A stretch of 13,334 nucleotides of DNA from the NCBI GenBank assembly GCA_002314805.1, contig DCHJ01000090.1, positions 530 through 13,863 on the forward strand, written 5' to 3'. The DNA comes from Lachnospiraceae bacterium UBA1755. GTDB taxonomy: Bacteria; Bacillota; Clostridia; Lachnospirales; Lachnospiraceae. The notes under the pieces were generated by a model. The model saw nothing but the letters and a program-made list of their open reading frames with translations, was not told where the DNA came from and made no database searches. The position numbers were made by a program, and so were the translations under genes. Shown piece by piece: positions 1 to 7,155 of the stretch (its first letter is position 1; every line of letters starts with the position of its first letter).

Positions 1-722
1 GTACCCCAAATAGGTGCCGGAAGAACAGGTATCTACATCGAAGCTATCGAAAAGGCTCTGGAGCTCATCACAGACAGACCGGTCCTGGCCGGTGTGATCG
101 GACCGTTCTCGCTGGCGGGCCGGCTTGTGGATGTGACAAGCTCACTGATGTTCTGCATATCTGAGCCTGATTATATGCATATCATCCTCGGGAAGTGTAC
201 AGAGTTCATCATAGAATACATTAAGGCATACAAGGCTGCGGGTGCGCATGGCGTAGTCATGGCGGAGCCGCTGGCCGGGCTGCTGTCGCCGGCACTTGCC
301 GGAGAATTTTCCGGTGATTACTGTAAAAGGATCGTGGAGGCGGTAAAGGACGAAAACTTCGGATTCATTTATCACAACTGCGGCAATACAGCCAACGTTA
401 CTATAGAGTCAATAGTATCCTGTGGTGCGACGGCATATCATTTTGGTGATGCAGTGGATATGGCTGAGATAATGTCAAGGATGCCTGCAGATCTATATGC
501 ATGGGCAATGTGAGCCCTGCCTTCCAGTTCCGTCAGGGCACACCGGAATCGATCCGTGAGGCGACACTTGACCTGATGGACAGATGCTGCAGATATCCCA
601 ATTTCGTGATAAGCAGCGGCTGCGATATCCCGCCCCTTTCAGACTGGGATAATATCGATGCCTTCTTCGGGGCTGTCGATGAGTATTACGGGAGGAGCAA
701 AGCGGCAGACGGGATGCAGTAA
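1..722 (+). pseudogene. MtaA-like URO-D-fold methyltransferase, 5'-truncated and frameshifted
   Basis: This is the C-terminal part of a uroporphyrinogen-decarboxylase-superfamily protein of the kind that moves methyl groups between corrinoid proteins and thiols (MtaA/CmuA-like). The gene starts before the window. Frame 1 is open from base 1 to a stop at 511-513, and the rest of the protein continues in frame 3 to the TAA at 720-722. The MtaA-type zinc ligands are visible as His-Asn-Cys at 373-381 and a later Cys in SSGCD at 621-623, so conserved residues lie on both sides of the break. The join fits best near 495: one base missing after the Asp-Leu codons would give ...ADLICMGNVSP. This could be a real inactivating deletion or a sequencing error. 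True haem-pathway HemE is less likely, because the HxC...C zinc pattern belongs to the methyltransferase branch. A terminator at 883-911 separates it from the sugar locus. Confidence 0.75.
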
Positions 723-731
723 GCATAGACT

Positions 732-889
732 GCGGTAATAAGCGCAGCCTTCATACCATGTGTTTTGCCGTATCAGGATTATTAATCAGGAAAGATTAAC
801 GGCGATCATAAGCGCAGCCCTCATCACATGTTTTTTGTCAAGTCGGGATTCTGAAGAAGTAAACAATAATGGAGATCATACGCACAGCC
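732..889. repeat. 70-bp imperfect tandem repeat, two and a partial copies
   Basis: Positions 732-780 and 802-850 align without gaps over 49 bases, 38 of them identical by my count, at a spacing of exactly 70 bases. A third, shorter match starts another 70 bases on at 872 (GATCATACGCACAGCC against GATCATAAGCGCAGCC). The third copy merges into the 5' arm of the terminator hairpin. The function is unknown; it may be a remnant of local duplication next to the broken gene. Confidence 0.6.
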
Positions 890-911
890 ACGGAAACGTG
901 GCTGTGTTTTT
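883..911 (+). terminator. Rho-independent terminator after the methyltransferase remnant
   Basis: A perfect 10-bp stem, CACAGCCACG (883-892) and CGTGGCTGTG (897-906), closes a GAAA tetraloop and is followed directly by five T. It should stop transcription from the upstream gene and insulate the sugar locus. Confidence 0.9.
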
Positions 912-920
912 GTGTATGAG

Positions 921-950
921 ACAAAAAGACGGAAAAAGACAGAAAAAGAC
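921..950. promoter_or_regulatory. Three A-tracts phased at 10 bp, possible curved DNA or UP-like element
   Basis: Three consecutive decamers share the ending AAAAAGAC, putting A5 runs at 923-927, 933-937 and 943-947. Phasing of A-tracts with the helical repeat is the known signature of intrinsically bent DNA. The block ends 19 bases before the -35 box at 969, so it may help RNA polymerase binding. That role is inferred. Confidence 0.45.
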
Positions 951-968
951 AGAATAGAAGATTGGATA

Positions 969-997
969 TTGACTATTTATACAATTAAATATATACT
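969..997 (+). promoter_or_regulatory. Sigma-A-type promoter of the sugar locus
   Basis: TTGACT (969-974) and TATACT (992-997) are separated by 17 bases, one mismatch from consensus in each box. Transcription would begin near 1004, giving a leader of about 184 bases before the first cupin gene. A weaker alternative is TGGACT (1126-1131) with TATGAT (1150-1155), spacer 18, which would place the 30-bp palindrome just upstream of the -35 instead of inside the leader. Confidence 0.65.
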
Positions 998-1087
998 TGA
1001 ATTAAATTAGTTGGTAATTTTAACCAATGCCATAACTTGTTGATTATATGCAAATATTTGAAAGCAAGGGTTTCTGTTTTTTTTTAG

Positions 1088-1117
1088 ATCATTTATTTAT
1101 ACGTATAAATAAATGAT
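1088..1117. promoter_or_regulatory. Perfect 30-bp palindrome centred on CG, candidate LacI-family operator
   Basis: Bases 1088-1102 are the exact reverse complement of 1103-1117; the core reads ATTTATACGTATAAAT. LacI-family proteins typically bind even palindromes with a central CG, into which a hinge-helix leucine inserts. The LacI-family regulator at 11150 has that hinge leucine. With transcription from 1004 the same bases would also form a 13-15 bp AU-rich RNA hairpin with no following T-run, so this is not a terminator. Assignment to the local regulator is inference; I found no second copy in the window. Confidence 0.5.
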
Positions 1118-1187
1118 TCCGGCGATGGACTGTCACGGTACTTTTGGATTATGATAGTACACAAATAAGATAAAGGAGAGAATTTTC

Positions 1188-2381
1188 ATGGAGAAAAAAG
1201 AAATAATCAGAAGTGTGTTCGCGAAGGGTAACGGAATACTGCAGCTTACTCCGACGTGGGTACCGCGTCCATTCAATCGTCCCGGAAACCGCCTTCGTCT
1301 GCATCCGGATGATACCTTTGCCATGGGTATGGAAAGAGGAGCGATCGTTGAGAGATGGTTCAGCTCAATTACACATGTTGAAACAAAAATGGCAGGTCCA
1401 TACGAAGGAATGAGCTTTGTCAACGTAGATGATACTGATGAGAACAAGATCCTTTTTAAAGATTTTATAGATGAATTGGGTGCTGAACTTATCGGACAGG
1501 AGCTGATGGACAGATATGGTACATGGCCCATGTATTCCAAATTTTACGATTATCAGAAACCGCTTTTCCATCATATTCACCACGGGGAAGAGGCTTGTAA
1601 GAGGGTAGGCGTTAAGCCAAAGTATGAACATTATTTCTTCCCGAAGCAGTACAACAATCATATGGGCGATATGCCTGTAAGCTATTTCGGTTTTGACCCG
1701 TCGGTATCAAAGGAAGAAATAATCGACAGGTTAAAGGATTATACAACCAGAGATACACGTATTACAGAACTGTCCAGAGGCTTCCGTATAGAGCTTGATA
1801 CAGGGTGGTATACACCGGCAGGAGTTGTGCACGCACCAGGTTCTTTATGTACGTATGAGCCTCAGTGGAACAGCGATGTAATGGCAATATGGGAGAATGT
1901 CGTGAACGGAGAAGTATTCTCCTATAGCGATCTCAATGGATATCTTCCCGAAGAGGATAAGGATAATATCGAAAAGGTATTTGAAGTAGCGGACTGGGAG
2001 CTTAATACCTGTCCGGATTATCGGGAAAGATTCTTCCATCGTCCGATGATGGAGAAGGAAACACCGGAATACAACCAGAAATGGATCGTTTATGGAAATG
2101 ATTTTGTCGGCGGAAAGGAACTGACGGTCAATCCGGGCTGTGAGGCTGTAATATCAGATCCGTGCGCATATGGATGTGTTGTAATAGAGGGACACGGGAC
2201 GATCGGTGAATTTGAATGTGAATCCCCGACACTTATACATTACGGCGATCTTACAGCAGATGAGTTCTTTGTAAGCAAAGCTGCTGCCGGCAAAGGCGTC
2301 AGAATCGTCAATAAGTCAAAGTATGAGCCGCTGGTAATTCTCAAGCATTTCGGACCGGACGGGGAAATTCCAAAGAAATAA
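1188..2381 (+). CDS. Cupin-type putative sugar isomerase (phosphomannose-isomerase-like), copy 1
   Basis: A 397-residue protein that I cannot match to a characterised enzyme. It has the look of a type I phosphomannose-isomerase-like cupin. A metal-site motif HHIHHGEE lies at 128-135, Glu147 sits in EHYFFP, and a PAGVVHAPGSL strand with His215 resembles the 'PAGTVHA' strand of that family. The N-terminus carries a conserved LTPTWVPRPF block (20-29) and LHPDD (38-42). The C-terminal 110 residues look like a second beta-rich domain (GHGTIGEFE). No signal peptide is visible, so it is probably cytoplasmic. The start follows AAAGGAGAG at 1172-1180 with good spacing. It is the first gene of the locus, 66 bases ahead of the binding protein. 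Roughly half its residues match the protein at 9554 with the same motif positions. Interconversion of aldose and ketose is inferred; a non-enzymatic sugar-binding cupin is possible. Confidence 0.65.
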   Translation: MEKKEIIRSVFAKGNGILQLTPTWVPRPFNRPGNRLRLHPDDTFAMGMERGAIVERWFSSITHVETKMAGPYEGMSFVNVDDTDENKILFKDFIDELGAELIGQELMDRYGTWPMYSKFYDYQKPLFHHIHHGEEACKRVGVKPKYEHYFFPKQYNNHMGDMPVSYFGFDPSVSKEEIIDRLKDYTTRDTRITELSRGFRIELDTGWYTPAGVVHAPGSLCTYEPQWNSDVMAIWENVVNGEVFSYSDLNGYLPEEDKDNIEKVFEVADWELNTCPDYRERFFHRPMMEKETPEYNQKWIVYGNDFVGGKELTVNPGCEAVISDPCAYGCVVIEGHGTIGEFECESPTLIHYGDLTADEFFVSKAAAGKGVRIVNKSKYEPLVILKHFGPDGEIPKK

Positions 2382-2447
2382 GAAATGGCAGGATGGTAAT
2401 TCCCGCAATTGTGCGGAGATTATAAATAAATACTGGGAGGAATGGAT

Positions 2448-3575
2448 ATGAAAAAGATTTTGTCACTTGTTGTTGCAGTCAGCATGATCATTACATTGAC
2501 AGCATGTGCATCTTCAGGCAATGCTGCTGCAGAGGCACCGAAGGAGACACCGGCAGCTACAGAAGCGGCAACCGAGGCTCCGGCAGCTACAGAAGCAGCT
2601 ACTGAGGCAGCTAAGGTAGCAGATGTTGCATCTTCAGACACCGGCGAGGAAGCAAAGGAAAAGATCGAGACAGTTAATGCGGATTATTACTGTGAGGATC
2701 AGCCACGTATTTTCATGACAAATGCTTACTATACCGCTCCGTTCTGCGCACCATTGCACGAGCAGATGGAGAAGTCAGCAAAGGACTACAATGTAGATCT
2801 TACTATCGTTGACGGAAAGGGAGACAACAATACACAGTACGAGCAGATCCAGTCAGCTATTGATGAGGGCTATGACGGTATTATTTACTTCCCGGCAGAT
2901 ACAGCTGGAACTATTTCTATCGTAAAGCTTCTTAATGACTCAGGCGTTCCATATTCTGTAATAGACTCTCTTGTTGATTCTTCAGTAGAAGATACTATTA
3001 CAGTATTTGCAGGACCTAACAACATCACAATGGGTGAGGTTCTCGGAAACGCAGCAGTTGAAAAACTCGCTGACGGAGGAAAAGTACTGATGCTCAGTGG
3101 TTCACCGGGTGCAGATCCTGCCATTAAGAGAAGTACCGGTTTCCACAACATTGTTGATGGTGTAGATAGTATTGAAATTATGGCAGAGCAGTGGGTTGAC
3201 GGCTGGGATACAGCAACAGCAATGTCGATCATGCAGGATATGATAACAACCTACGGAGAGGATATTGATCTTGTGTTCTGCGCAGATGACGGAATCTTCC
3301 AGGGTGCACAGCAGGCTCTTGAGGCAGCAGGCATAATGGATAAGGTTACATGCTTATCAACCGGAGCTAACTCATATTCTTGTGAACAGATCAGGAACGG
3401 AAAGCTTTACGGAGCAGTTCTTCATTCAGCAAAAGAGGAAGGAAAGCTTGGACTTGAAGCATGCATCGACGTTATCAAGGGTAAGATCAAGCAGGGAGAC
3501 AGCAAGTGGTATCAGTGCAGCAGTCCGCTGGTTACAAAGGAAAATGTTGACGAGTGGGATGGTATCGGCTGGTAA
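2448..3575 (+). CDS. Sugar ABC transporter substrate-binding lipoprotein
   Basis: The extracellular solute-binding protein of the transporter encoded downstream, from the ribose/galactose-type periplasmic-binding-protein group (Peripla_BP_4-like). It begins MKKILSLVVAVSMIITLTAC, a short basic lipoprotein signal with lipobox LTAC, so the mature protein should be anchored to the membrane by a lipidated Cys. A low-complexity linker rich in Ala, Thr, Glu and Pro follows (about residues 25-55), then the two-lobed binding domain. That domain has typical segments such as 'IDEGYDGIIYFPAD' and 'FCADDGIFQGAQQALEAAG'. An upstream in-frame ATG at 2442 is only one base from the GGGAGG at 2435-2440, while the ATG at 2448 is seven bases away, so I choose 2448. 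A stable hairpin follows the stop. The ligand cannot be read from sequence. Confidence 0.92.
   Translation: MKKILSLVVAVSMIITLTACASSGNAAAEAPKETPAATEAATEAPAATEAATEAAKVADVASSDTGEEAKEKIETVNADYYCEDQPRIFMTNAYYTAPFCAPLHEQMEKSAKDYNVDLTIVDGKGDNNTQYEQIQSAIDEGYDGIIYFPADTAGTISIVKLLNDSGVPYSVIDSLVDSSVEDTITVFAGPNNITMGEVLGNAAVEKLADGGKVLMLSGSPGADPAIKRSTGFHNIVDGVDSIEIMAEQWVDGWDTATAMSIMQDMITTYGEDIDLVFCADDGIFQGAQQALEAAGIMDKVTCLSTGANSYSCEQIRNGKLYGAVLHSAKEEGKLGLEACIDVIKGKIKQGDSKWYQCSSPLVTKENVDEWDGIGW
2550..2609 (+). repeat. 30-bp tandem repeat, two copies, coding for the lipoprotein linker
   Basis: Two adjacent 30-base units (2550-2579 and 2580-2609) differ at only a few positions and both encode PAATEAATEA. They lengthen the flexible spacer between the lipid anchor and the binding domain. 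Being in-frame, copy-number change would alter only spacer length. Confidence 0.8.
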
Positions 3576-3601
3576 CAGCTCATTAAAGAAGAATTTTTGA
3601 T

Positions 3602-3635
3602 GATATACGTGCCATCAGCCGGTGGCACGTATATC
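3602..3635 (+). promoter_or_regulatory. Intercistronic hairpin between binding protein and ATPase genes
   Basis: GATATACGTGCCA (3602-3614) pairs perfectly with TGGCACGTATATC (3623-3635) around an 8-base loop. There is no T-run afterwards, so it is not a standard terminator. Such hairpins downstream of binding-protein genes are known to protect the upstream mRNA end or reduce read-through, so that the binding protein is made in excess of the membrane parts. That role is inferred here. Confidence 0.65.
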
Positions 3636-3702
3636 TGATATAGTGGGAATGTGATATTGATAATAACTGATTGACATTTATATACAGCGATAAGGGGATT
3701 TT

Positions 3703-5193
3703 ATGTCGGAAGAATATATTCTTTCAATGGAAGGCATCAGCAAACATTTTGGAAATGTAGCTGCTCTGGACAAGGTGGATTTCAGAGTAAAAAAAGGGGA
3801 GATTCACGCTCTTCTGGGAGAAAACGGAGCAGGAAAATCAACGTTGATGAAGATACTTAACGGAGTTCATCAGATAGATGAAGGACATATTTATCTTCGT
3901 GGTAAAGAGGTCGTGATCAACAACCGTCAGGATGCATTTGAGAACGGTATAGGGTTGGTTTTCCAGGAATTAAATCTGGTTCCCTCGCTCACAGCACTTG
4001 AAAATGCATTTTTAGGACATCTGGAGATAAACTCCATTGGCGGAGTCAAATGGAAAAATATGCGGAAGAGGTTTGTGGATTTTACAGAAAGCATAGGTCT
4101 TTCGATGAATCCGGATACACCTGTTTCCGAGCTTTCTATTGCGCAGAAACAAATGGTTGAGATATCGAGAGTGTTGATGCTGGACAGTGAGATACTGGTT
4201 CTTGACGAGCCGACAGCAACACTGACATCGGATGAGATCAACAGGCTGTTTGATATCATGGAAGGCCTTAAGGCTAAAGGTATCACGATTATTTACATAT
4301 CACACAGGCTTGACGAGGTATTCAGGATATGTGACAGACTGACGGTCCTGAGAGACGGTAAGCATATATGTACAATGGATGTTAAGGATACAACACGTCC
4401 GATGCTGATCGAAAAGATGGTAGGACGTCCCATGAGTGCAGAGTTTCCGCCAAGAGATCATCAGCCCGGAGAAGTGATGCTGGAGGCAGATAAACTGTTT
4501 ACCAAAGACTTCCTTAAAGATATTTCGTTTAATGTACGGAAGGGTGAAATACTGGGAGTGGCAGGTCTTCTGGGATCAGGAAGAACTGAAGTAGCAAGAG
4601 CCTTATTCGGTGCAGATAAACTTGAAAGCGGAACAATAAGGATCAATGGAAAGATCGTAAAGATAAGTTCCGTAACGGACGGAAAGAGAAACTCAATAGC
4701 GCTTGTACCGGAAGACAGAAAAGAACAGGGTCTGTCGACAGCGTTCAGTATTTCTAAGAATATTACAATTACTGACCTCAAAAAGATATCAAGCGGAATA
4801 ATAATAAATCATAAAAAAGAAGAGGAAAAAAGCCTCGAATTAGTTAAAGAACTGAATATAAAAATAGGTTCATTAGGACAGAAGGTAGGGGAACTGTCAG
4901 GCGGAAACATGCAGAAGGTCGTGCTGGCAAAATGGCTTTTCGATGAAGCAGACATACTGATCCTTGATGAGCCAACCAGGGGAATTGACGTTGGGGCAAA
5001 ACTGGAAATATATAACATAATGAACAATCTGGTGAGCCAGGGTAAGTCTGTTATCATGATCTCATCAGAACTGCCTGAAATTCTTGCCATGTCAGACCGT
5101 ATCATTGTCATGTATGAAGGAAAACTTAAGGCTTTTATTGATAATCATGAAGGGCTCAATGCTGAGGATGTCATGGGCTTTGCAATAGGTTGA
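3703..5193 (+). CDS. Sugar ABC transporter ATP-binding protein (RbsA/MglA-type, two ATPase domains)
   Basis: A 496-residue protein with two tandem ABC domains, the usual length for the carbohydrate-uptake CUT2 family. It powers import through the two permeases that follow. The N-terminal domain has Walker A GENGAGKST (39-47), a degenerate signature LSIAQ (144-148), Walker B ILVLDEPT (164-171) and the H-loop ISHR. The C-terminal domain has the altered Walker A GLLGSGRTE (288-296, no lysine, as is normal for this family), signature LSGGN (398-402) and Walker B ILILDEPT (418-425). The substituted second site is therefore a family trait, not damage. It starts at an ATG behind AAGGGGA at 3692-3698. 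The stop lies 12 bases before the next start, fitting one transcript with the permeases. The substrate specificity is not encoded here. Confidence 0.95.
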   Translation: MSEEYILSMEGISKHFGNVAALDKVDFRVKKGEIHALLGENGAGKSTLMKILNGVHQIDEGHIYLRGKEVVINNRQDAFENGIGLVFQELNLVPSLTALENAFLGHLEINSIGGVKWKNMRKRFVDFTESIGLSMNPDTPVSELSIAQKQMVEISRVLMLDSEILVLDEPTATLTSDEINRLFDIMEGLKAKGITIIYISHRLDEVFRICDRLTVLRDGKHICTMDVKDTTRPMLIEKMVGRPMSAEFPPRDHQPGEVMLEADKLFTKDFLKDISFNVRKGEILGVAGLLGSGRTEVARALFGADKLESGTIRINGKIVKISSVTDGKRNSIALVPEDRKEQGLSTAFSISKNITITDLKKISSGIIINHKKEEEKSLELVKELNIKIGSLGQKVGELSGGNMQKVVLAKWLFDEADILILDEPTRGIDVGAKLEIYNIMNNLVSQGKSVIMISSELPEILAMSDRIIVMYEGKLKAFIDNHEGLNAEDVMGFAIG

Positions 5194-5205
5194 GAGGTGA
5201 CTGTC

Positions 5206-6168
5206 TTGAAAAATAAAGAGAATGAATTTAAGAAAAAAGTCCTGAGCTTTGTGGCAAAATATTCGCTGGTCTTTCTTACTATCATTTTGATGATTATTGT
5301 TGCGTGCGTACAAAAGTCATTCTTTACAGCTGCCAACATGAAGAACATCATGAATCAGGTCGCTGTAAGCGGAATAGTGGCAGTAGCAATGACATTTGTC
5401 CTTGTGACCGGAACCGTAGACCTTAGTGTAGGATCAATCCTGTCATGCGCATGCGTTACAGCAGCATTGCTGGTAAATGCCGGATACGAAGCATTCGCAT
5501 ATTTTGTCCCTGCTCTGCTGGGACTTGTTATTGGTGTTGTTTCAGGTACTCTTATGGCCGTAACAAAAGGCCGCATGGGTGAATCCTTTCTGATAACATA
5601 CGGCATGCAATTGCTGCTTGCAGCGGTAGCTTTGCTCATATCCGGTGGAGAGCATATTGCATTTAAGAATTTTGATATTTCATTTGTTCAGCTAGGTAAG
5701 GGCACAACACCATTTCTGATTCTGCTTGGCCTGATTGTTATCTGTCAGCTGATACAGACATACACTGCGTTTGGCAGCAATGTTATGTATCTGGGATCAA
5801 ATCCGCTGGCTGCCGAACTGTCGGGAATACGGATACAAAGATATATGGTAGCAGTTTTCTCAATTTCGGGATTACTGACCGGATTTGCCGGTTCAGTGCT
5901 TGCTTCCAGGGTAATGTGTGCGCAGCCAACTACCGGCAGTGGCTATGAAATGGATGCAATTGCAGCCTGTGTTGTCGGCGGTGTCAGCATGGGCGGAGGT
6001 AAAGGTACATTTGTTAACACATTCATAGGTGTAATCATTATGGGAATATTGTCAAATGCTCTTAACCTTCTGAAGATATCAACCAATCCGCAGTTTATAG
6101 TCAAAGGCTGTGTTATCATATTGGCTGTGGCGATGGATCTGTTAAGCCAGAAGCTTGAGCGTGCATAG
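5206..6168 (+). CDS. Sugar ABC transporter permease 1 (RbsC/BPD_transp_2 family)
   Basis: An integral membrane subunit of the sugar importer, about 320 residues with roughly eight to ten hydrophobic segments. Family hallmarks are VTGTVDLSVGSILS near the N-terminus and GGVSMGGGKGTFVNTFIGVIIMG near the C-terminus, the latter in the region that couples to the ATPase. A TTG at 5206 is preferred as start because GAGAGGTG at 5192-5199 lies six bases upstream. A GTG at 5197 would sit inside that ribosome binding site and give three extra residues. It lies 12 bases after the ATPase stop and 13 bases before permease 2, with which it probably forms a heterodimeric channel. Confidence 0.92.
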   Translation: MKNKENEFKKKVLSFVAKYSLVFLTIILMIIVACVQKSFFTAANMKNIMNQVAVSGIVAVAMTFVLVTGTVDLSVGSILSCACVTAALLVNAGYEAFAYFVPALLGLVIGVVSGTLMAVTKGRMGESFLITYGMQLLLAAVALLISGGEHIAFKNFDISFVQLGKGTTPFLILLGLIVICQLIQTYTAFGSNVMYLGSNPLAAELSGIRIQRYMVAVFSISGLLTGFAGSVLASRVMCAQPTTGSGYEMDAIAACVVGGVSMGGGKGTFVNTFIGVIIMGILSNALNLLKISTNPQFIVKGCVIILAVAMDLLSQKLERA

Positions 6169-6181
6169 GGAGGAGACAGCG

Positions 6182-7129
6182 ATGAAAACAAATAAAATCA
6201 AAAGATTCTTCCAGGATAATTACATAATACTTGTAGTGGCAATAGCATTGATCATAATGTCGATTGTGAAGAAGAACTATTTATCTTTACATAATATATC
6301 CAATATTTTTTCACAGGTGGCAATATTCGGAATAGTGGCATCTGCGATGACAATATCGATCATAGGCGGCGAGTTCGACCTTTCTGTGGGCAGTATGATG
6401 GGGATGATATCCATATTCTTCGCAAAACTGGTCCAAACGCAAAGTGTAGTTACGGCAATACTGATATGCATTGCGATAGGTGTTGTCTGCGGAGCTATAA
6501 ATGGAGTATTTGTCGGATATGTTCATATTAATTCTTTCATAACAACATTAAGTACGATGATGATATTTAAAGGAATAGCGCTTACTGTCTGCAACAGTTC
6601 TCCGATAAGCTTTTTCCAGGAAAGCTTATTCGAATTTGCATCGGGGACCGGCTTTGTGCTTCCGAATACAGCGTGGATATTTATCATAACTCTGATAATT
6701 GCGGGAATTGTGCTGCGCTTCACAAAGTTTGGCAGGGCAGTATATGCTACAGGAGGTTCATATGAGGTGGCCAAAATGGCCGGAATCAATGTGGCGGGTG
6801 TTAAGACGATGCTCTTTATCATACTTGGCTTTTGTACCGCTGTTTCAAGCATTCTCCTTGCGTGCAAGATGAATTCGGGCAACGCTTTGTATGGAGATAC
6901 ATTGACGATGACGGCAGTGACCGGAGTAGTGTTGGGTGGTACATCCTTGTCGGGAGGAAAAGGAGATGCGTTTAAAACCTTCTGGGGAATGCTTTTCATG
7001 GGTATATTGTTCAATGCATTGCTGAAGCTGCAGATCGATGGAAACTGGCAGAATGTAATAACCGGGGCGATCCTGATAGCCGTTATTACTATTGATGCAT
7101 TGATGCAGCGTAAGAGGAAGCAGAAATAG
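6182..7129 (+). CDS. Sugar ABC transporter permease 2 (RbsC/BPD_transp_2 family)
   Basis: The second membrane subunit, 315 residues, in the same family as permease 1 but clearly diverged from it. Shared hallmarks are IGGEFDLSVGSMMGM and GGTSLSGGKGDAFKTFWGMLFMG. A basic N-terminus (MKTNKIKRFF) precedes the first membrane span, as expected for the cytoplasmic side. The ATG at 6182 is chosen because AGGGAGGAG (6167-6175) lies six bases upstream; an in-frame TTG at 6155 would overlap permease 1 and has no such site. Two different permeases suggest a heterodimer rather than the homodimer of ribose-type importers. Confidence 0.92.
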   Translation: MKTNKIKRFFQDNYIILVVAIALIIMSIVKKNYLSLHNISNIFSQVAIFGIVASAMTISIIGGEFDLSVGSMMGMISIFFAKLVQTQSVVTAILICIAIGVVCGAINGVFVGYVHINSFITTLSTMMIFKGIALTVCNSSPISFFQESLFEFASGTGFVLPNTAWIFIITLIIAGIVLRFTKFGRAVYATGGSYEVAKMAGINVAGVKTMLFIILGFCTAVSSILLACKMNSGNALYGDTLTMTAVTGVVLGGTSLSGGKGDAFKTFWGMLFMGILFNALLKLQIDGNWQNVITGAILIAVITIDALMQRKRKQK

Positions 7130-7155
7130 TACAGAGTTCATTGGGAGGTGTTTAT

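Larger units (their letters stand above)
723..1187. other. Intergenic region between the methyltransferase remnant and the sugar locus
   Basis: This 465-base gap holds no gene that I can support. In order it contains a 70-bp imperfect tandem repeat (732-889), a rho-independent terminator (883-911), three phased A-tracts (921-950), a near-consensus promoter (969-997), a short inverted repeat TTGGT/ACCAA (1011-1027), a 10-bp palindrome CAAATATTTG (1051-1060), a run of nine T (1077-1085) and a perfect 30-bp palindrome (1088-1117). An open stretch from about 759 to 957 lacks a ribosome binding site and runs through the terminator, so I do not call it coding. Confidence 0.7.

Noticed and set aside
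1..722. Haem biosynthesis uroporphyrinogen decarboxylase (hemE)
   Set aside because: The HNC...GCD zinc-ligand pattern and the C-terminal sequence fit the MtaA/CmuA-type methyltransferase branch of the fold better.
759..957. Open reading frame of about 65 codons after the methyltransferase remnant
   Set aside because: It has no ribosome binding site, unusual composition, spans the tandem repeat and runs through a strong terminator hairpin.
2403..2416. Small hairpin CCGCA-ATTG-TGCGG between cupin copy 1 and the binding protein
   Set aside because: Only a 5-bp stem with no T-run; too weak to call a terminator or attenuator.
3657..3686. Possible promoter TTGATA-N18-TATACA ahead of the ATPase gene
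   Set aside because: Transcription would begin at about the ribosome binding site, leaving almost no leader, and the gene sits in an operon-like series. The boxes are probably chance in AT-rich DNA.
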